Assembly (NCBI RefSeq): GCF_010994755.1
Contig: NZ_WHSB02000005.1
Location: forward strand, 31,271 to 95,270
Source of the DNA: Shinella lacus
Lineage (GTDB): Bacteria; Pseudomonadota; Alphaproteobacteria; Rhizobiales; Rhizobiaceae
Length of the DNA: 64,000 nt
Reading direction: 5' to 3'
This document shows, piece by piece, positions 45,472 through 54,932 of the stretch; the first letter of the stretch is position 1; every line of letters starts with the position of its first letter. The notes beneath the pieces are model-generated. The model did no database searches, was not told the DNA's origin, and saw only the letters and a program-made list of their open reading frames with translations. The position numbers and the translations under genes are program-made.

Positions 45472-45673
45472 TCGTATTTAGCTGGATCGTCAAATTAGGG
45501 ACGATTGCATTAGCTTCTTCGGCCGCCCTTGGATTCTCCGCTGAAATATCTTGAGCGAATTGCCGGGGTGGTGCAGGTTCTCGCAGATAAGAACAGAAGT
45601 ATGGGCTGATGCTATATTAACGATCTGCCCGCATTCCCTTATGAGGATAGGCGGTAACTTTGCGGGAACAACA

Positions 45674-46816
45674 ATGCGGCATACCCTCGGCGAATCCTCC
45701 GTAAGGCGCCTCAGTGCAGAGCTAGATGACGCAATCAACGCCGCGACTTTCAGCGGCGAGGGGTGGGATCTGATCCCGGCTCTACTAAGCAATGCCATGC
45801 CCGGATCCTTCGCGGGGCTTTGGAATATGAATTTTCGGGAGAGCAATCTCAATTTTCAATCATGGGCGAATGTAGATCCCGGTTTTGCTAAGTCTTATGG
45901 CGAGCATTTCGCCCATATAAACCCGTGGACGCCATATTGGACGTCAGCGAGAAACGGTCATATTGCCTTGTCGGAAGAAGCTTGTCCGGCGCGGCTGTTC
46001 ACGAAGACCGAATTCTACAATGACTGGCTGCGACCGCAGAGGGACGCGGAGGCAGGGGCCGGATTGAAACTCCTTGGCGGTCGAGATGAGAGCATTCAAC
46101 TCGTCTTGCACTTCCCTCTGCACTTTTCCGATGCCTATGGCCAAGTCGCGGCAGAAGTGATGACGCGTATCCGCAGCAGCCTCAAGCGCTCGATCAGTCT
46201 AGCAAATGCGCTGCGCGAGAAGATCGAGAACGCGGTTAGTACCGCGGCGCTCTTAGAGCGGACCCGATGCGCTGCGTTCGTCATCGACCGCAATCGCTTG
46301 ATTCATGAAGCGAACCCGATGGCAGTTAAGTTGTTCTCGTCAGGACAATTTCTGGCCATGCGAAAGAGCCGCTGTTTCCTTAAGGACGACAAGGCGGACA
46401 GACGCTTTGACTGGATATTGGATCGGCTTTGCAGTGCAACTTCAATCGATGACACGACAATCTCCTTCCGGACGCCTGGTGGGGCCTGTCAGATCACGTT
46501 GGCCGCACTTCCTACGACAGCGGTGCCCATGACAGGATCGCTGCTCAGTCCGCGCTCACTCTTTCTGGTTCTGGTCACCGACCTTACCCCAGTTGCAGAA
46601 ATGCCCGATTTCTCGGCACTCAGCAATTTCGCAGACCTGACCCGATCGGAAATCCTTTTCTGCCGACGGCTCCTCCTCGGCGAGTCGATCTCTGAAGCTG
46701 CCGACAGACTCGGTATTTCGGTTGAAACGGCGAGAAGCAAGATCAAGGTCATCTTTCAAAAAACCGGCACGTCCCGACAGGGGCAGTTGATGTTGCTACT
46801 TTCGAAGTTGAGGTGA
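45674..46816 (+). CDS. LuxR-type helix-turn-helix transcriptional regulator
   Basis: 380 residues if ATG 45674 is used (upstream in-frame starts at 45641 and 45551 also lack ribosome sites). The C-terminal about 60 residues form a GerE/LuxR helix-turn-helix (LTRSEILFCRRLLLGESISE followed by AADRLGISVETARSKIKVIF). The N-terminal 150 residues and a PAS-like middle (AAFVIDRNRLIHEANPMAVK) form a sensor part seen in many rhizobial LuxR-like regulators that do not bind acyl-homoserine lactones. It directly precedes a gene for an RTX protein, which it may control. Confidence 0.85.
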   Translation: MRHTLGESSVRRLSAELDDAINAATFSGEGWDLIPALLSNAMPGSFAGLWNMNFRESNLNFQSWANVDPGFAKSYGEHFAHINPWTPYWTSARNGHIALSEEACPARLFTKTEFYNDWLRPQRDAEAGAGLKLLGGRDESIQLVLHFPLHFSDAYGQVAAEVMTRIRSSLKRSISLANALREKIENAVSTAALLERTRCAAFVIDRNRLIHEANPMAVKLFSSGQFLAMRKSRCFLKDDKADRRFDWILDRLCSATSIDDTTISFRTPGGACQITLAALPTTAVPMTGSLLSPRSLFLVLVTDLTPVAEMPDFSALSNFADLTRSEILFCRRLLLGESISEAADRLGISVETARSKIKVIFQKTGTSRQGQLMLLLSKLR

Positions 46817-46835
46817 GCCAGCCATGATGAAGTTC

Positions 46836-46862
46836 CATGACACCCCATTTGGGGGTGTCATG
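46836..46862. promoter_or_regulatory. 11-bp perfect inverted repeat downstream of the LuxR-type gene
   Basis: CATGACACCCC and GGGGTGTCATG with a 5-nt centre. It starts 20 nt after the regulator stop. No T-run follows, so it may be a terminator stem or an operator for the RTX gene downstream. Confidence 0.5.
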
Positions 46863-46958
46863 CTCCCCAAGCTCAATTCTATAATGCCGACAAGCCACCG
46901 GCTGCGGAGCCAGGTTAAGCGTAATTTTTATTGAAGCGCCGATCGTTCAACGACCGAG

Positions 46959-46978
46959 GGTGGGCGTAGACGCCCACC
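46959..46978. promoter_or_regulatory. 9-bp inverted repeat just upstream of the second RTX gene
   Basis: GGTGGGCGT AG ACGCCCACC, a 20-nt near-palindrome 25 nt before the GTG start. The position fits an operator or a leader hairpin. Confidence 0.45.
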
Positions 46979-47002
46979 GACTGTTAATGTGGAGATTATA
47001 AA

Positions 47003-48460
47003 GTGGGGACAACGCAACTCTATTCGGAGCTCACCAGGGGCGATACGTTTAATCACGGTATCTACACGAGCGGTGACGAGTATTACCCAATATTCAAGAT
47101 TGGCAGGGATGTGGTAGGCCGCTTTACCGGCTCAATCGATGAGTATCTAGGGGCAGATCATGACGACTATTTCGTCATAGACCTTGCCGGGTCCGGGTTG
47201 AAAGCGGGCGACACGCTGCTCGTCACGATGACGGCGGACACAGGAAGCGACCTCTCTCTTCGATGGGGCGGTTACGGCTACGAGTTTCTGGATGCGTACG
47301 GACCTGACTACCAGCATCATTTTCTGAGCAATGAAAAGACTTATGGAAAAATAACGATACCTGACGGCGTTGATGTCATTTCGTTTCAAGTCTACAGTTA
47401 CAGTGATAACAAAAGTAACTATAATATAGACTTGATGCATACCGGAAAATTGCGACCGCTCCTGAAATTTTCCGGTGTAGGGGAGCGTCCTGAGCTCTTT
47501 AACCTCTCCGATGCAGTCGAGCCGGTTGAAGTCGTAGCCGGGAATGGAAACGATTTTACTTGGACTGGGAAGGCAGACGATATAATTTATTGCGGTTTCG
47601 GCCGCGACATAGCAGTTGGCCTCGACGGCAATGACTTAATCTATGGCTTCAACAAGTCAGATATCTCTGGCTTGAAAGCCGGTGACAATACTGCGAGCGC
47701 TTCCAACCCGGGCGCTAAAGATGGTGCGGACCAACTCCTAGGTGGACGGGGCAACGACAAAATCTACGGCGGCGCCGGCGGCGACTATATCCACGGCGAG
47801 TGGAATAATGACACCCTGTATGGCCAGGATGGCAACGACCTGATGTATGGCGGCTATGGAGCCGATGTCATGAATGGCGGCAGAGGCAACGACGTCATGT
47901 ATGGCGGTTCGGAAGCGAAGCCACGCGGTGACTGGTTCGGTGAGGCTCTTACACTCACATGGGATGGCACAACAGGCAAGGTAATGACGCCGCAGGCGTG
48001 GACCATCGCGGGCGAGGCGCAGGCAGACGACAAGAGCAATGATCGTATGTCGGGTGGTGATGGCAACGACCGCATGTGGGGTCAGGGCGGCAATGACAAG
48101 CTTTATGGCGGCCTGGGCAAAGATTTGCTGGTCGGTGGCAGCGGAAAAGACACCTTCGTTTTCGACACGAAACTCGGGTCAAAAAACATTGACACGATCG
48201 ATGATTTTTCCGTGAAGGACGACACGATTTTTCTAGATCGGAGTATCTTCACTAAGGTCGGCAAAGTCGGGGATCTGTCTTCCCAAAGCTTCTATGTCGG
48301 CGTTAAAGCGCATGATGCCTCCGACCGCATCATATACGATAAGGCGACCGGGAAGCTGTGGTACGACGCGGATGGCAGCGGCGGTGGAAAGGCCATCCAG
48401 TTTGGCCTGCTAGATAAAGGCCTGAACATGACCGCCTCAGACTTCGACATAATCTCCTGA
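47003..48460 (+). CDS. RTX calcium-binding protein, probable type I secretion substrate
   Basis: 485 residues from GTG 47003 (GTGGAG upstream). Residues 1-150 resemble the beta-rich pre-peptidase-type accessory domain (FKIGRDVVGRFTGSIDEYLG ... DDYFVIDLAGSGLKAGDTLL). Two RTX blocks follow (about 240-303 and 345-385; GGRGNDKIYGGAGGDYIHG). The C-terminal region (KDTFVFDTKL, NIDTIDDFSVKDDTIFLD) is the usual end of such secreted proteins. There is no HExxH, lipase or nuclease motif. The gene follows the LuxR-type regulator by 186 nt; no type I exporter is present in the window. Confidence 0.9.
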   Translation: MGTTQLYSELTRGDTFNHGIYTSGDEYYPIFKIGRDVVGRFTGSIDEYLGADHDDYFVIDLAGSGLKAGDTLLVTMTADTGSDLSLRWGGYGYEFLDAYGPDYQHHFLSNEKTYGKITIPDGVDVISFQVYSYSDNKSNYNIDLMHTGKLRPLLKFSGVGERPELFNLSDAVEPVEVVAGNGNDFTWTGKADDIIYCGFGRDIAVGLDGNDLIYGFNKSDISGLKAGDNTASASNPGAKDGADQLLGGRGNDKIYGGAGGDYIHGEWNNDTLYGQDGNDLMYGGYGADVMNGGRGNDVMYGGSEAKPRGDWFGEALTLTWDGTTGKVMTPQAWTIAGEAQADDKSNDRMSGGDGNDRMWGQGGNDKLYGGLGKDLLVGGSGKDTFVFDTKLGSKNIDTIDDFSVKDDTIFLDRSIFTKVGKVGDLSSQSFYVGVKAHDASDRIIYDKATGKLWYDADGSGGGKAIQFGLLDKGLNMTASDFDIIS

Positions 48461-48797
48461 TCCGTATCTGGAACGAGTGGTGTCAGCTCGATATGGAGAA
48501 TGTTGGCGATCTTTGCTACGGTTTTAATTTAAGCGCTCGATGCAATCGCCGGCCTTCCTCCTGAGAACAAGACCATAGCAAGCGACGATACGATTCGTCT
48601 TGGGTGAGAGTTCCGGTGTCCAGGTCAGGTTTCGCGTCAAGCTGACGCGTGCGTCCAACGTTCGGCCCTGTCATCAAAATCGGCGGCTAACGAAACCGTG
48701 CTAGACTTTCCTACCGCGCCCGCAAAGGTGGGCTAAAAGGTGAATTCAACAATAGAACACAGCTAAATGCTTAGTTTAATTCGCTAAAAGCGAAAGA
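48461..48797. other. Gene-free region between the RTX gene and tRNA-Thr
   Basis: About 337 nt. No frame, tRNA or clear hairpin found. It adjoins the 3' end of tRNA-Thr, the classical side for integrated elements, but no integrase or repeated tRNA end is visible here. Confidence 0.6.
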
Positions 48798-48872
48798 ATG
48801 GTGCTGCTAGAGAGATTTGAACTCTCGGCCTCTCCCTTACCAAGGGAGTGCTCTACCCCTGAGCTATAGCAG
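48798..48872 (-). tRNA. tRNA-Thr (GGT anticodon)
   Basis: 75 nt including encoded CCA. The acceptor arms GCTGCTA and TAGCAGC pair; the D arm contains AGCTCAGGGGTAGAGCA; the anticodon loop TTGGTAA gives GGT, reading ACC/ACT threonine codons; the T arm has GTTCAAATC. Confidence 0.97.
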
Positions 48873-49022
48873 CATCTTGCGAAGCGGAAGGCGCTTTCGC
48901 GTGAGCGAGGGCCTATTGCCACAGGTGATCGGGCAGCGCAAGCGCCGATGTGGCGATTGTCGAAACAAATCTGACACGGACCACGCTTTTTTCCCGCGGG
49001 CAAGTTCGCTAAGAGGAGAGGC

Positions 49023-49223
49023 ATGAGTGGTAATGACGACAAGAAAAGCGGGAAGATCCGCACGGAAGCGGAGATTCGCGCCGAGCGGCTGGCCAAGACG
49101 CTGCGCGACAATCTCCAGCGCCGCAAGCAGCAGGCGCGTTCGCGTCGTGCGGGCGCCGCGGATGAGACCATCGGGCTGCCCGGCGGTGCGCCTGCCGCAA
49201 AAAAAGACGAATCGGACGCTTAG
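49023..49223 (+). CDS. Small basic conserved hypothetical protein
   Basis: 66 residues from ATG 49023 with AGAGGAGAGG upstream. Highly charged: KIRTEAEIRAERLAKTLRDN followed by LQRRKQQARSRRAG, predicted to be one long helix, then an acidic tail. Such small proteins precede murA in several rhizobia in my recollection. Possibly nucleic-acid binding from its charge; no domain known. Confidence 0.75.
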   Translation: MSGNDDKKSGKIRTEAEIRAERLAKTLRDNLQRRKQQARSRRAGAADETIGLPGGAPAAKKDESDA

Positions 49224-49392
49224 TCGAGCGGGTCTTCACCATGAAGGCTGCGGGGGTGGTTGCGAACCGGGTGCGCGAAAAAAGGCGGGCGGCCGGCATG
49301 GACTTCATTTTTCGATTGCGATGCTCTAAAGAGGCCGCCATCTCCGAAAGCCGAAATTCTTTGAGAAAGGCGGGCCCGGCCCGTAATCGCAC

Positions 49393-50685
49393 ATGGATCG
49401 CATCCGAATTGTAGGCGGCAACGAACTCAAGGGCACCATCCCGATTTCCGGCGCCAAGAATGCTGCGCTGCCGCTGATGATCGCCTCGCTGCTCACCGAC
49501 GACACGCTGACGCTCGAAAACGTGCCGCATCTGGCCGATGTCGAGCAGCTTATCCGCATCCTCGGCAACCACGGCGCCGACATTTCCGTAAACGGCCGCC
49601 GCGAGCGCCAGGGCGAGGGTTATTCCCGCACGGTCCACTTCACCTCGCGCAACATCGTCGACACGACGGCGCCCTACGAGCTGGTCTCGAAGATGCGCGC
49701 GTCCTTCTGGGTCATCGGCCCGCTGCTTGCCCGCGAAGGCAAGGCCCGCGTTTCGCTGCCGGGCGGCTGCGCCATCGGCACGCGGCCGGTCGACCTCTTC
49801 ATCGAGGCGCTGACGGCGCTCGGTGCCAAGATCGAGATCGACGGCGGTTATATCGAGGCGACGGCGCCGCAGGGCGGGCTGATCGGCGCGCGCTACACGT
49901 TCCCGAAGGTTTCGGTGGGTGCCACGCATGTCCTGATGATGGCGGCGACGCTTGCGCGCGGCACGACGGTGATCGGCAATGCCGCCCGCGAGCCGGAAGT
50001 GCAGGACCTTGCCAAGTGCCTGAACGCGATGGGTGCCAAGATCACCGGTGCCGGCACGGCCACCATCACCATCGAAGGCGTCGACCAGCTTTCCGGTGCC
50101 CGCCACCGCGTGCTGCCGGACCGCATCGAGACCGGCACCTATGCCATGGCGGTCGCGATGACCGGCGGCGATGTCGTGCTGGAAGGCACGGACGCGTCCC
50201 TGCTCGATACGGCCCTTGAGGCGATCCGCCGCTCCGGCGCCGAGATCACCTCCACGGAAAGTGGCCTGCGCGTCGTGCGCAACGGCGGCGGCATCAAGCC
50301 GGTCGACGTGGTGACGGACCCCTTCCCCGGCTTCCCGACCGACCTGCAGGCGCAGTTCATGGGCCTGATGACAAAGTCGAGCGGCATTTCGCACATCACC
50401 GAGACGATCTTCGAAAACCGCTTCATGCATGTGCAGGAGTTGGCCCGCCTCGGCGCGAAGATCTCGCTCTCCGGCCAGACGGCCAAGATCGAGGGTGTCG
50501 AGCGGCTGCGCGGCGCACCGGTCATGGCGACCGACCTTCGCGCCTCCGTCTCGCTCGTCATCGCCGGCCTTGCGGCGGAAGGCGAGACCATGGTGTCGCG
50601 CGTCTACCATCTCGACCGCGGCTTCGAGCGGCTGGAAGAGAAGCTCACGCGCTGCGGCGCCGTGGTTGAGCGCGTCAGCGACTAA
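49393..50685 (+). CDS. murA: UDP-N-acetylglucosamine 1-carboxyvinyltransferase
   Basis: 430 residues. Transfers enolpyruvate from PEP to UDP-GlcNAc, the first committed step of peptidoglycan synthesis. Seen: [20 protein letters not shown] then [15 protein letters not shown] at the N-terminus; the catalytic loop [15 protein letters not shown] (about residues 113-127) with the fosfomycin-target cysteine; [18 protein letters not shown]; and the C-terminal ADLRAS equivalent [19 protein letters not shown]. Normal length; a 9-bp hairpin follows. Confidence 0.98.
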   Translation: MDRIRIVGGNELKGTIPISGAKNAALPLMIASLLTDDTLTLENVPHLADVEQLIRILGNHGADISVNGRRERQGEGYSRTVHFTSRNIVDTTAPYELVSKMRASFWVIGPLLAREGKARVSLPGGCAIGTRPVDLFIEALTALGAKIEIDGGYIEATAPQGGLIGARYTFPKVSVGATHVLMMAATLARGTTVIGNAAREPEVQDLAKCLNAMGAKITGAGTATITIEGVDQLSGARHRVLPDRIETGTYAMAVAMTGGDVVLEGTDASLLDTALEAIRRSGAEITSTESGLRVVRNGGGIKPVDVVTDPFPGFPTDLQAQFMGLMTKSSGISHITETIFENRFMHVQELARLGAKISLSGQTAKIEGVERLRGAPVMATDLRASVSLVIAGLAAEGETMVSRVYHLDRGFERLEEKLTRCGAVVERVSD

Positions 50686-50694
50686 TCTTCGAAA

Positions 50695-50719
50695 CGCGGC
50701 GGAGTTGCAGTCCGCCGCG
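50695..50719 (+). terminator. Hairpin downstream of murA
   Basis: CGCGGCGGA, loop GTTGCAG, TCCGCCGCG: a perfect 9-bp stem directly after the murA stop. No T-run follows, so termination strength is doubtful and read-through to DUF2948-hisD is possible. Confidence 0.5.
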
Positions 50720-50787
50720 TACCGTCCTATCTCGTGATGGAAGATCGGGAGGCCGCAACCCGCGGCGTCCCCGGGAAGGACTACTCT

Positions 50788-51225
50788 ATGGACAGCCTGA
50801 AACTGCTTGCCCTCGACACGGAAGACCTGTCCGTTGTCTCGGCCCATCTCCAGGACGCGGTCTTCAAGACCGACGGCCTCTCCTATGACGCCCGCCACCA
50901 CGTCTTTTCCGTCGTCGTCAATCGCTTCGTCTGGGAAACGGCGACCGGCCGCGGCAAGGTCTTCGAGCGCCGCCGTGCCGTCGTCGCCTTCAAGCGCGTC
51001 AATGCCGTGCGTTCGCTCGGGATCGACCGGAAGGACAAGGACAGCGTCTTCTCCCTGCTCGCCGTCAATTTCACGCCGCAGGGTGAAGGACCGGACGGCA
51101 CGCTCGAACTCGTGCTCTCCGGCAATGCCTCCGTCGCGCTCGATGTGGAATGCGTCGAAGTTCAGCTTGCAGATACCGGCGGAGCATGGGAAACCAGCTT
51201 GAAACCCCGCCATCCGGCGGTTTGA
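50788..51225 (+). CDS. DUF2948 family protein
   Basis: 145 residues from ATG 50788 with GGGAAGGA upstream. It belongs to a conserved alphaproteobacterial family of unknown role: MDSLKLLALDTEDLSVVSAH then LQDAVFKTDGLSYD at the start and RRRAVVAFKRVNAVRSLGID in the centre. It sits between murA and hisD, a stable arrangement in rhizobia. It overlaps nothing, ending 47 nt before hisD. No catalytic residues stand out. Confidence 0.88.
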   Translation: MDSLKLLALDTEDLSVVSAHLQDAVFKTDGLSYDARHHVFSVVVNRFVWETATGRGKVFERRRAVVAFKRVNAVRSLGIDRKDKDSVFSLLAVNFTPQGEGPDGTLELVLSGNASVALDVECVEVQLADTGGAWETSLKPRHPAV

Positions 51226-51272
51226 GGCAGGCGCCGGCGATTTTTCGCCGGAAGACGACAGGGACGGACGAC

Positions 51273-52571
51273 TTGGCGATCAGACTTGACTACCAGAGCA
51301 GCGATTTCGAAAGCCGGTTCGCTGCCTTCCTGACGACCAAGCGGGAAGTCTCCGAAGACGTGAATGCCATCGTACGCACGATCATCGACGACGTGCGCGC
51401 CCGCGGCGATGCGGCCCTTGCCGACTATTCCAAGAAGTTCGACGGCCTCGATTTTGCCACCACCTCCATGCGCGTGTCGCTGGAGGAGATCGAACAGGCC
51501 TATGACGCCGTCGATCCGAAGATCATCGCTGCGCTGGAACTCGCTGCCCAGCGCATCGAGAAGCACCACGCCCGCCAGCGGCCGAAGGACGACATCTACG
51601 AGGACGATATCGGCGTGGGTCTCGGCTCGCGCTGGACGGCGATCGATGCCGTCGGCCTTTACGTTCCGGGCGGCACGGCGAGCTATCCAAGCTCCGTGCT
51701 GATGAATGCCGTGCCGGCCAAGGTGGCCGGCGTGCCGCGCGTCGTCATGGTGGTGCCGGCGAAGAGCGGCGAGATCAACCCGGCCGTGCTTGCCGCCGCC
51801 CGCATTGCCGGTGTCGACGAGATCTACCGCATCGGCGGCGCGCAGGCTGTTGCGGCCCTTGCCTATGGCACCGAGACGATCCGCCCCGTCGCCAAGATCA
51901 CCGGCCCGGGCAATGCCTTCGTCGCCGCCGCCAAGCGCCATGTCTTCGGCACCGTCGGCATCGACATGATCGCCGGCCCCTCCGAAGTCCTCGTCATCGC
52001 GGATGCGGAGAACGATCCGGACTGGCTTGCCGCCGACCTGCTCGCCCAGGCTGAACACGATGTCGGCGCCCAGTCGATCCTCGTTACCGACAGTGTAGCG
52101 CTGGCCGAGGCGGTGGAAGCCGCCGTGGAGCGCCAGCTGAAGACGCTGGAGCGCGCGGAAACCGCAGCGGCCAGCTGGCGCGATTTCGGCGCCGTCATCC
52201 TCGTACCGAACCTGAAAAAGGCCATCCCGCTGGCAAACCGCATTGCCGCCGAGCACCTGGAGATTGCGACCGCCGATCCGGATGCGCTGCTAGGCGAAAT
52301 CCGCAATGCCGGCGCCATCTTCGTCGGGCGCCACACGCCGGAGGTCATCGGCGATTATGTCGGCGGCTCCAACCATGTGCTGCCGACCGCCCGTTCCGCC
52401 CGCTTCTCCTCCGGCCTGTCCGTGCTCGACTATATGAAGCGCACCTCGATCCTGCGGCTCGGCCCGGATCAGCTGCGCGCGCTCGGCCCCGCCGCCATCA
52501 CGCTCGCCGAAGCCGAAGGGCTCGGCGCCCATGCCCGTTCGGTCGCCATCCGGCTCAACCGGGAAGGATAG
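51273..52571 (+). CDS. hisD: Histidinol dehydrogenase
   Basis: 432 residues. Performs the last two oxidations of histidine synthesis using NAD and zinc. I chose TTG 51273 (LAIRLDYQSSDFESRFAAF) because rhizobial HisD proteins begin MAIRLD; the open frame upstream overlaps DUF2948. Signatures: GLYVPGGTASYPSSVLMNA, RIGGAQAVAALAYGTETI, KITGPGNAFVAAAKR, IDMIAGPSEVLVIAD, LAQAEHDVGAQSILVT, and SNHVLPTARSARFSSGLSV with zinc/substrate histidines. Followed by a UPF0262 gene after 3 nt. Confidence 0.97.
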   Translation: MAIRLDYQSSDFESRFAAFLTTKREVSEDVNAIVRTIIDDVRARGDAALADYSKKFDGLDFATTSMRVSLEEIEQAYDAVDPKIIAALELAAQRIEKHHARQRPKDDIYEDDIGVGLGSRWTAIDAVGLYVPGGTASYPSSVLMNAVPAKVAGVPRVVMVVPAKSGEINPAVLAAARIAGVDEIYRIGGAQAVAALAYGTETIRPVAKITGPGNAFVAAAKRHVFGTVGIDMIAGPSEVLVIADAENDPDWLAADLLAQAEHDVGAQSILVTDSVALAEAVEAAVERQLKTLERAETAAASWRDFGAVILVPNLKKAIPLANRIAAEHLEIATADPDALLGEIRNAGAIFVGRHTPEVIGDYVGGSNHVLPTARSARFSSGLSVLDYMKRTSILRLGPDQLRALGPAAITLAEAEGLGAHARSVAIRLNREG

Positions 52572-52574
52572 GCG

Positions 52575-53051
52575 ATGGGCACGAGTGGCAGTTTCCGCCT
52601 CTGTGACGTGGTGCTGGACGACACGATCGGTCGCGCCACGCCGGATGTGGAGCACGAGCGTGCCGTTGCCATTTTCGACCTCATCGAGGAAAATTCCTTC
52701 GAGCCGATCGGCCATGCCGGCGGCCCCTATCGCCTGAATATCTCGCTTCTCGATTCCAAGCTCGTCTTCGCCATCCGCACCGAGGCGGGCGATCCGGTCG
52801 CCACCCATATCCTTTCGCTCACGCCGTTCCGGCGCATCGTGAAGGACTATTTCATGATCTGCGAAAGCTATTACCAGGCGATCCGCTCGGCGACGCCCAG
52901 CCAGATCGAGGCGATCGACATGGGCCGGCGCGGCATCCACAACGAGGGCTCGCAGACGCTGATGGACCGGCTCTCGGGCAAGATCAAATTCGACTTCGAC
53001 ACCGCTCGCCGCCTGTTTACGCTCGTCTGCGTTCTCTACTGGCGCGGGTGA
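52575..53051 (+). CDS. UPF0262 family protein
   Basis: 158 residues. A conserved alphaproteobacterial family with no known function, regularly placed after hisD. Seen: [20 protein letters not shown] then [16 protein letters not shown], and [20 protein letters not shown] then [20 protein letters not shown]. No signal peptide or membrane span. It starts 3 nt after the hisD stop and ends 4 nt before the phosphatase start, so the three genes are clearly one operon. Confidence 0.93.
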   Translation: MGTSGSFRLCDVVLDDTIGRATPDVEHERAVAIFDLIEENSFEPIGHAGGPYRLNISLLDSKLVFAIRTEAGDPVATHILSLTPFRRIVKDYFMICESYYQAIRSATPSQIEAIDMGRRGIHNEGSQTLMDRLSGKIKFDFDTARRLFTLVCVLYWRG

Positions 53052-53055
53052 GCGG

Positions 53056-53517
53056 ATGGAGGGTGTTTCCCCCGTACCCGAGGAAGCAAAGTCGCGAACG
53101 CCCCGTTCGATCCTCTTCATGTGCCGCATGAATGCCGTGCGCTCGCCGATGGCCGAGACGATCGCCCGCAGCCTGCTGCCCGGCACCTATGTCGCCTCCG
53201 CCGGCGTGCGCCCCGGCGAGCGCGACCCGTTCGTCGATGCCGTGCTGAACGAGGTGGGTCTCACGCTCGGCCGCCACTCGCCCCATTCGCTGGATGAGCT
53301 GGAGGACGACTATTTCGACCTCATCGTGACGCTAGCGCCCGAGGCGCATCATGCGGCGCTCGAACTCACCCGCTCCATGGCCGTCGACGTCATGTACTGG
53401 CCGACGCCCGACCCGACGGTGGCGACCGGCACGCGCGAACAGATCCTCTCCTCGTACCGGGAGGTTCGCGAGTTCCTGAAAATGCTGATAGAGAAGCGTT
53501 TGAAGGCCCCCGGATAG
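53056..53517 (+). CDS. Low-molecular-weight protein-tyrosine-phosphatase family protein
   Basis: 153 residues. The N-terminal P-loop reads ILFMCRMNAVRSPMAETIAR, giving the Cys-x5-Arg phosphate loop, and a DP-type acid (YWPTPDPTVATG) occurs near the C-terminus as in this family; arsenate reductases of the ArsC (LMW) type share the fold. The second cysteine of the usual CxGNxCRS loop is alanine/valine here. In the operon with hisD and UPF0262. Whether it acts on phosphotyrosine is unknown. Confidence 0.88.
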   Translation: MEGVSPVPEEAKSRTPRSILFMCRMNAVRSPMAETIARSLLPGTYVASAGVRPGERDPFVDAVLNEVGLTLGRHSPHSLDELEDDYFDLIVTLAPEAHHAALELTRSMAVDVMYWPTPDPTVATGTREQILSSYREVREFLKMLIEKRLKAPG

Positions 53518-53662
53518 GCGCCAGACAGGCCGATTTCCAGCAAATGCAGAAAGCCGGCGCTTCGGTGTTCACAAAGGACCGGGGATTGTGTAGTTTCCGG
53601 CAAATTTTTCGAGGCGGGCATCCGGCTCGCCCTCATCCACCCTACAGGAATAACATCACAAG

Positions 53663-53881
53663 ATGGCAAAAGAAGAAGTCCTCGAATTTCCCGGCATCGT
53701 GACGGAACTGCTCCCGAATGCCACGTTCCGCGTCAAGCTCGAAAACGAGCACGAGATCATCGCGCACACCGCTGGCCGCATGCGCAAGAACCGCATCCGC
53801 GTTCTCGCCGGCGACAAGGTTCTGGTCGAGATGACCCCGTACGACCTCACCAAGGGCCGCATCACCTACCGTTTCAAGTAA
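53663..53881 (+). CDS. infA: Translation initiation factor IF-1
   Basis: 72 residues, the standard size. An S1/OB-fold protein that blocks the ribosomal A site during initiation. Sequence: [20 protein letters not shown] then [40 protein letters not shown] and [12 protein letters not shown]. This is almost the family consensus. The 145-nt gap upstream suggests its own promoter; maf and yacG follow. Confidence 0.99.
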   Translation: MAKEEVLEFPGIVTELLPNATFRVKLENEHEIIAHTAGRMRKNRIRVLAGDKVLVEMTPYDLTKGRITYRFK

Positions 53882-53926
53882 GCCAAAGGGCTGCGTCTTT
53901 CTTTCAAGGCGCTTCCCGGAGACCCC

Positions 53927-54547
53927 ATGGCGCAGAACGACAAGCTCATCCTTGCATCCGGCTCGCCGCGCCGCGTCGAGTTGCTCGCGCAGGCGGGCAT
54001 CGAGCCCACGCGCCTGATGCCGATGGATATCGACGAGACGCCGAAGCGCTCCGAGCATCCCCGCTCGCTGGCACGGCGCCTGTCGACCGGCAAGGCGCAG
54101 GCGGCACTTGCAGCCATCAAGGGCGACCCAGCCTATGCCGGCAGCTATATCCTGGCCGCCGACACGGTCGTCTCGGTCGGCCGGCGCATCCTGCCGAAGA
54201 CGGAGATGATCGACGAGGCGTCGAGCGCCCTGCATCTGCTCTCCGGCCGCAGCCACCGCGTCTTCACCGGCGTCTGCCTCATCACGCCGGACCGCACCGT
54301 GCGCCAGAAGGTCATCGATACAAAGGTGCGCTTCAAGCGCCTGTCGACCACCGACATCGAACGCTACCTCGCCTCCGGCCAGTGGCGCGGCAAGGCGGGC
54401 GGCTACGGCATCCAGGGCATTGCCGGCAGCTTCGTCGTCAAGCTGGTCGGCTCCTACACCAATGTCGTCGGCCTGCCGCTCTACGAGACGCTCACGCTGC
54501 TCTCCGGCGAAGGTTTCGACGTGCATGCCGGCTGGGCGGACGCCTGA
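53927..54547 (+). CDS. maf: Maf-family nucleotide pyrophosphatase
   Basis: 206 residues. Maf proteins hydrolyse dTTP/UTP or modified nucleotides. Seen: [20 protein letters not shown] (the family Ser-Pro-Arg loop near residue 14), [34 protein letters not shown], and [20 protein letters not shown] then [11 protein letters not shown]. It lies between infA and yacG in the conserved rhizobial order and ends 1 nt before yacG. Confidence 0.95.
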   Translation: MAQNDKLILASGSPRRVELLAQAGIEPTRLMPMDIDETPKRSEHPRSLARRLSTGKAQAALAAIKGDPAYAGSYILAADTVVSVGRRILPKTEMIDEASSALHLLSGRSHRVFTGVCLITPDRTVRQKVIDTKVRFKRLSTTDIERYLASGQWRGKAGGYGIQGIAGSFVVKLVGSYTNVVGLPLYETLTLLSGEGFDVHAGWADA

Positions 54548-54548
54548 C

Positions 54549-54758
54549 ATGAGCGGTGACAGCGAAAAACCGGTCGCAAAGGTCGCGCCGCTGCGCAAGG
54601 CCGTGCCCTGCCCGATCTGCCGCCGCCCCTCCGCGCGCGAGCACTATCCCTTCTGCTCGGATCGCTGCCGCGACGTCGACCTCAACCGCTGGCTCTCCGG
54701 CTCCTACGCCATCCCCGTCGCCGACGACGAGGCGAAAGCCGACGAAGACGACGTGTGA
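54549..54758 (+). CDS. yacG: DNA gyrase inhibitor YacG (zinc finger)
   Basis: 69 residues from ATG 54549. YacG binds GyrB and blocks gyrase in E. coli. The zinc site is complete: CPICRRPS and CSDRCRDVDLNRW, giving C-x2-C-x15-C-x3-C. The tail is acidic (ADDEAKADEDDV). It starts 1 nt after the maf stop and its stop codon lies inside a hairpin. Confidence 0.93.
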   Translation: MSGDSEKPVAKVAPLRKAVPCPICRRPSAREHYPFCSDRCRDVDLNRWLSGSYAIPVADDEAKADEDDV

Positions 54759-54773
54759 CAGTCCCTGTCACAC
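54753..54773 (+). terminator. Hairpin overlapping the yacG stop codon
   Basis: GTGTGACAG, loop TCC, CTGTCACAC: a perfect 9-bp stem containing the yacG TGA. A-rich sequence and then ATCTTTTCTG follow. Probable transcript end before tRNA-Phe. Confidence 0.55.
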
Positions 54774-54843
54774 GAAGAAAACCTAATCTTTTCTGATATT
54801 TGAAAAGCCCGCCATTTTTCCCGCAAAAAACCGCCGACAGGGC

Positions 54844-54871
54844 TGGACACATTTTTGCAAGATGCTATAAC
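54844..54871 (+). promoter_or_regulatory. Predicted housekeeping promoter of tRNA-Phe
   Basis: TGGACA (-35) and TATAAC (-10) with a 16-nt spacer. Initiation near 54878 lies about 55 nt before the mature tRNA. Confidence 0.6.
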
Positions 54872-54932
54872 CCCGCTCGCTTCCGGGGCGCAACCAAACG
54901 CCCCACGGATTTCAAACCGAAATCCACCAGAT

